56,197 nucleotides of DNA from Thiotrichaceae bacterium (lineage in GTDB: Bacteria > Pseudomonadota > Gammaproteobacteria > Thiotrichales > Thiotrichaceae). The notes beneath the pieces are model-generated. The model worked only from the letters and a program-made list of their open reading frames with translations. It ran no database searches and was not told where the DNA came from. How positions within the stretch are numbered: the first letter of the stretch is position 1; each line of letters begins with the position of its first letter. Location: positions 1 to 56,197 of the forward strand of contig JALSLX010000076.1 in assembly GCA_026988095.1 (NCBI GenBank), written 5' to 3'. Below are positions 53,851-56,197 of the stretch, piece after piece. Made by a program: the position numbers and the translations under genes.

Positions 53851-54423
53851 TTAGTGCGAACGAATCACATTAAAGGTAACGGGTTTGCTCATCATCACAA
53901 TGCGCCCACCGCGATCGACAATTTTTGCCATTACGGCATGAGTACCACCACTTAAATTTGAGAAGTTATTAATCCGAGATTTACTTCGAGTCATTTCTTT
54001 TCCATCAAGCATAAACGCTATTTGATGTCCTTTTTTGAGTGGAGGCTTGATGCTTAACATTGCGGAGACTTCGCCACCAAAACCTGATTTTATAATTTGG
54101 TTTTCTTTTGGCGCGACAAAAGCTAACTTGGTATATATCACTGGTTTTGCTTTAGCTAAAATAGGAGTAGCCACAACTGGTTTTACGACAGAAACAGCTT
54201 TAGACGTATCATCACCAAGTGGTTTCCATTGCTCTTTAAAGCCATCAATTACCATAATTTCTGGCATTTTAAACTTATCAAGCTTGGCGTTAGCTGGTGG
54301 CTCATCACCGTATTGAATATTGCCGTGACTATCTTTCCATTTAAAAACACCTTCAGCATGGATTGTGAGACCTGAAAGCACGATAAGAAAAAGTGTTAAA
54401 CTTTGTATTGTTATTGAACGCAT
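53851..54423 (-). CDS. exported DUF4124-domain protein
   Basis: 190 residues. A signal peptide (LTLFLIVLSGLTIHA) is followed by the DUF4124 core EGVFKWKDSHGNIQYGDEPP, a flexible region, and a C-terminal Ig-like part (about 105-190, with MLDGKEMTRS and GTHAVMAKIVDRGGR). It should be periplasmic. DUF4124 has no proven function; it is often joined to cell-envelope domains. No partner gene is adjacent in the same direction. Confidence 0.8.
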   Translation of the reverse strand: MRSITIQSLTLFLIVLSGLTIHAEGVFKWKDSHGNIQYGDEPPANAKLDKFKMPEIMVIDGFKEQWKPLGDDTSKAVSVVKPVVATPILAKAKPVIYTKLAFVAPKENQIIKSGFGGEVSAMLSIKPPLKKGHQIAFMLDGKEMTRSKSRINNFSNLSGGTHAVMAKIVDRGGRIVMMSKPVTFNVIRSH

Positions 54424-54540
54424 AGCACCACCTTGTAAATCAGCAATTTGCCTTAATAGTAATAGACTTAGTATAGCAAAGAAGGTTCAAGCACTTCGTC
54501 GCTTTTCAAAACCATACAAAAACACTAGAGAACAGACTAA

Positions 54541-54903
54541 ATGAATAATGAACTAATACCGAGTGATCCCAATGATAAAAAATGGGCAATGGCAATCCAT
54601 CTTTCCGCGTTGATTGGATTATTATTGCCTTTAGGATTAGTACTAGGGCCTATTATAGTTTGGATGCTTAAAAAAAATGAAGGCGACTATTTTGACAAAC
54701 AAGGCAAGAATGCAGTGAACTTTCAACTAACCATTTTGATAGCTGCCTTCATCTTCGCAGTTTTAGGGACGATAATTAAACCACTTTTTGCTTTGGCTTT
54801 TGTTGCCGGTATTACTGGGCTTCTATTTGCAATCATTGCTGGTATAAACGTGAACAGTAACGGTGACTATAAATATCCTTTTTCTTTTCGCTTTATCAAA
54901 TAA
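54541..54903 (+). CDS. DUF4870 (Tic20-like) membrane protein
   Basis: 120 residues with three to four transmembrane helices. The DUF4870 pattern is clear: MAIHLSALIGLLLPLGLVLGPIIVWMLKK, GKNAVNFQLTILIA and a final helix. The family resembles Tic20; function unknown. It has no good ribosome-binding site, and its end overlaps the phospholipase-like gene by eight bases on the opposite strand. Confidence 0.85.
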   Translation: MNNELIPSDPNDKKWAMAIHLSALIGLLLPLGLVLGPIIVWMLKKNEGDYFDKQGKNAVNFQLTILIAAFIFAVLGTIIKPLFALAFVAGITGLLFAIIAGINVNSNGDYKYPFSFRFIK

Positions 54904-55279
54904 CGCGGCCAAAACCCCAAGAAAAGTCCAACTTTAGAGCGCTTGCTCCGCCAACACGAACTGCCTGAAACATTAGCTCTGCCATTTTTGTTGATTGGCG
55001 AATACGTGCAACATCAAGCATTAACTCTGCATCTGCTGCTAGGCGCTCCACATCTTCATTTGGATAGCCTGCCCAATATTTAAGGTCATGTAAAAAACAG
55101 GCGGGGTAAATATCTTTACCTCCTGTTTTATCTGGCCACATGGTGCAACCATCGCTACTAAACTTTAATGCTGGCGGATCCTTTTCTATTTTTTTCCACA
55201 AACTTTTTAAACCGTAATACTCACAAATTTCTTTTATTTTTTCTAATGAGACTTCTTCATTGATCGCTGGTAATTTCAT
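54896..55279 (-). CDS. phospholipase A2-like small protein (phage/endolysin-neighbour type)
   Basis: About 127 residues. A C-x2-HD core (ACFLHDLKYW) after DGCTMWPD resembles the prokaryotic and phage PLA2-like family, in which His and Asp form the catalytic pair. The only other Cys nearby are in EICEYYG and DGCT, so disulfides could form. The ATG at 55279 follows TGGAGGT at the right distance; an ATG four codons upstream lacks this. No signal peptide. Function cannot be assigned with confidence. Confidence 0.62.
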   Translation of the reverse strand: MKLPAINEEVSLEKIKEICEYYGLKSLWKKIEKDPPALKFSSDGCTMWPDKTGGKDIYPACFLHDLKYWAGYPNEDVERLAADAELMLDVARIRQSTKMAELMFQAVRVGGASALKLDFSWGFGRVI

Positions 55280-55319
55280 AGAAACCTCCATTTAACATTT
55301 CTTCTAGTATACTCTCCCT

Positions 55320-55982
55320 ATGTTTATTGACCAACGACACCGCGATAAAGAAACCACCTCAAAAGGTGAGAAAATCTTTATTGTTATTATTAGTTTAGTT
55401 TTCCTATTTATGATGTCGATGGAAATCATCACTAACTACGAACCACGTAAATTGGGTGCTTTGCTTTTTGTTATTTTTTGGATTCCACTACTATTTATTC
55501 ATGAATTTGGTCATGCCATTATGGCAAAACTACTGGGGTGGCGCGTTAATCGTATAGTGATTGGTTTTGGGAAAGTCCTAGTGCACACGCGTTTACTCGG
55601 TGCGCCAATGGAAATTCGTACCATTCCACTGGAAGGCTTTGTACAAATCGCTCCTAAAACAGTAGCGCTTGCACGACTAAAACATGCACTAATTTATTTT
55701 GCAGGCCCTGGTATTGAACTGTTAGCCTTTTTTATAATTACAGCAGTACTTGGTGGCTTTGATCAAATGTTTAGTATCTCAAATGATTACTCACACATTG
55801 CTTTACAGAGTTTTGCCTTCGCGGCACTTGCTGGCGCAGTGATTAATTTGATTCCCATCGGCATTATTACCAAAGATGGTAATACTCCAAATGATGGCAT
55901 GGGAATCTTACTGTGTTTATTCTCAAGTGGTATGGATTATGAACTTTGGATCCGGGAATCAAATAAAGAAAAAGAGTTTTAA
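55320..55982 (+). CDS. M50 site-2-protease-like membrane peptidase
   Basis: 220 residues. The zinc motif is HEFGH (residues 61-65) in a membrane segment (VIFWIPLLFIHEFGHAIMAKL), and the third ligand region is the later NLIPIG...KDGNTPNDG stretch, matching the M50 NxxPxxxxDG type. About five transmembrane helices. It lacks a PDZ domain, so it is a minimal intramembrane metalloprotease. Substrate unknown. It diverges from the PLA2-like gene with a 40-base spacer. Confidence 0.85.
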   Translation: MFIDQRHRDKETTSKGEKIFIVIISLVFLFMMSMEIITNYEPRKLGALLFVIFWIPLLFIHEFGHAIMAKLLGWRVNRIVIGFGKVLVHTRLLGAPMEIRTIPLEGFVQIAPKTVALARLKHALIYFAGPGIELLAFFIITAVLGGFDQMFSISNDYSHIALQSFAFAALAGAVINLIPIGIITKDGNTPNDGMGILLCLFSSGMDYELWIRESNKEKEF

Positions 55983-55987
55983 GCCCC

Positions 55988-56014
55988 TTTCTAAGCTCAA
56001 AAAATGCTTAGAAA
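55988..56014 (+). terminator. 9-bp hairpin after the M50 peptidase
   Basis: TTTCTAAGC-TCAAAAAAT-GCTTAGAAA, a perfect 9-bp stem shortly after the stop codon. There is no U tract, so terminator function is uncertain. Confidence 0.45.
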
Positions 56015-56044
56015 ACACAAATCATCGAAAATAGGGGGGGGTGA
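56015..56044 (+). repeat. half copy (right arm) of the dispersed repeat
   Basis: ACACAAATCATCGAAAATAG followed by a run of G and TGAC, the ATCATCG subtype of the right arm. No C-rich partner lies upstream; a hairpin abuts it on the left. Confidence 0.75.
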
Positions 56045-56079
56045 CTATCAAAAATAGCTTATATTTATACCCACCTGTA

Positions 56080-56126
56080 TAAACTGGCAACATAGGTAAC
56101 AGATTAAACTGGGAACATAGGTAACA
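56080..56126 (+). mobile_element. left end of an IS element with two direct repeats
   Basis: TAAACTGGCAACATAGGTAA-CA (56080-56101) and TAAACTGGGAACATAGGTAA-CA (56105-56126) are 22-bp direct repeats with one mismatch. They stand just before the transposase start, as subterminal transposase-binding sites do. The element continues outside the window. Confidence 0.65.
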
Positions 56127-56162
56127 CAATATCATTAAAATCAGGCATAGGAGGAAACAACT

Positions 56163-56197
56163 ATGCCATGGATGGAGTTAGATATTGTGGAATTACG
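56163..56197 (+). CDS. start of an IS481-like transposase (cut by the window edge)
   Basis: Only the first 11-12 codons are visible (MPWMELDIVELR). They resemble the MPW.E.....R start of IS481-family integrase-type transposases. A strong AGGAGG (56149-56154) sits nine bases upstream. The rest of the gene lies beyond the window, so integrity and family cannot be confirmed. Confidence 0.6.
   Translation, partial: MPWMELDIVEL

Overview
The window is a chromosomal segment from a low-GC (roughly 40 %) gammaproteobacterium. The lineage is suggested by E. coli-like CydA/CydX, the rpoZ-spoT-ridA order, LpxL-type lipid A acyltransferase, YaaA, YfhL-type ferredoxin, QmcA/NfeD, GcvR and HslVU. The species cannot be named from the sequence. 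The organism looks like a facultatively microaerobic, H2-using chemolithotroph: it pairs an NAD-reducing [NiFe] hydrogenase with a high-affinity cytochrome bd oxidase and a di-haem cytochrome c5.

Layout. 1-1779: the end of an unknown membrane protein, a secreted orphan and a DUF1186/SEC-C protein. 1776-9508 (minus): psiE-cydA-cydB-cydX, a hairpin terminator, then cydD-cydC, with ppa upstream. 9637-21334 (plus): an almost complete hydrogenase locus, hypF-hoxFUYHWI-(HupE-like mini-protein)-hypC-(SIS isomerase)-hypD-hypE. hypA and hypB are not in the window. 21335-23140: a disturbed, gene-poor stretch with a foreign-looking 2OG-Fe(II) oxygenase, an 82-bp relic of a cydC 3' end and a small inverted-repeat element. 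23141-27362: a minus-strand nhaA, Rap1a-type immunity protein and VC0807-type membrane protein, with a divergent nhaR that seems to lack a normal start codon. 27509-33818 (plus): di-haem cytochrome c5, an ABC exporter, hslV-hslU, a DUF971 protein, hisI and yidD. 34007-40633 (minus): hisC, a hybrid histidine kinase, and a tight hemH-cinA-like-lpxL-like-AEC transporter operon. 40790-45411 (plus): rpoZ-spoT-ridA-coaD, a ferredoxin and yaaA. 45475-56197: an ankyrin protein, a lipoprotein, the SPFH/NfeD pair, rhodanese, clpB, a protein with an internal PEP-CTERM-like segment, repeat debris, gcvR, small membrane and secreted proteins, an M50 peptidase, and the first codons of an IS transposase.

How the genes work together. 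HypF, C, D and E build the Fe(CN)2CO centre of HoxH, HoxW trims HoxH, and HoxFUYH passes H2 electrons to NAD+. CydABX oxidises quinol at low O2 and CydDC supports its assembly. Two good sigma-32 promoters stand ahead of the protein-quality-control genes clpB and hslVU.

The most notable non-genic signals are a dispersed palindromic repeat with the arm CCACCCCCCCTGTTTTTCG (four paired and four half copies, one inside cydD), a long imperfect hairpin of about 187 nt in the predicted hslVU leader, and a SpoT whose synthetase active site looks destroyed while its hydrolase site is intact. I found no rRNA, tRNA or CRISPR array.
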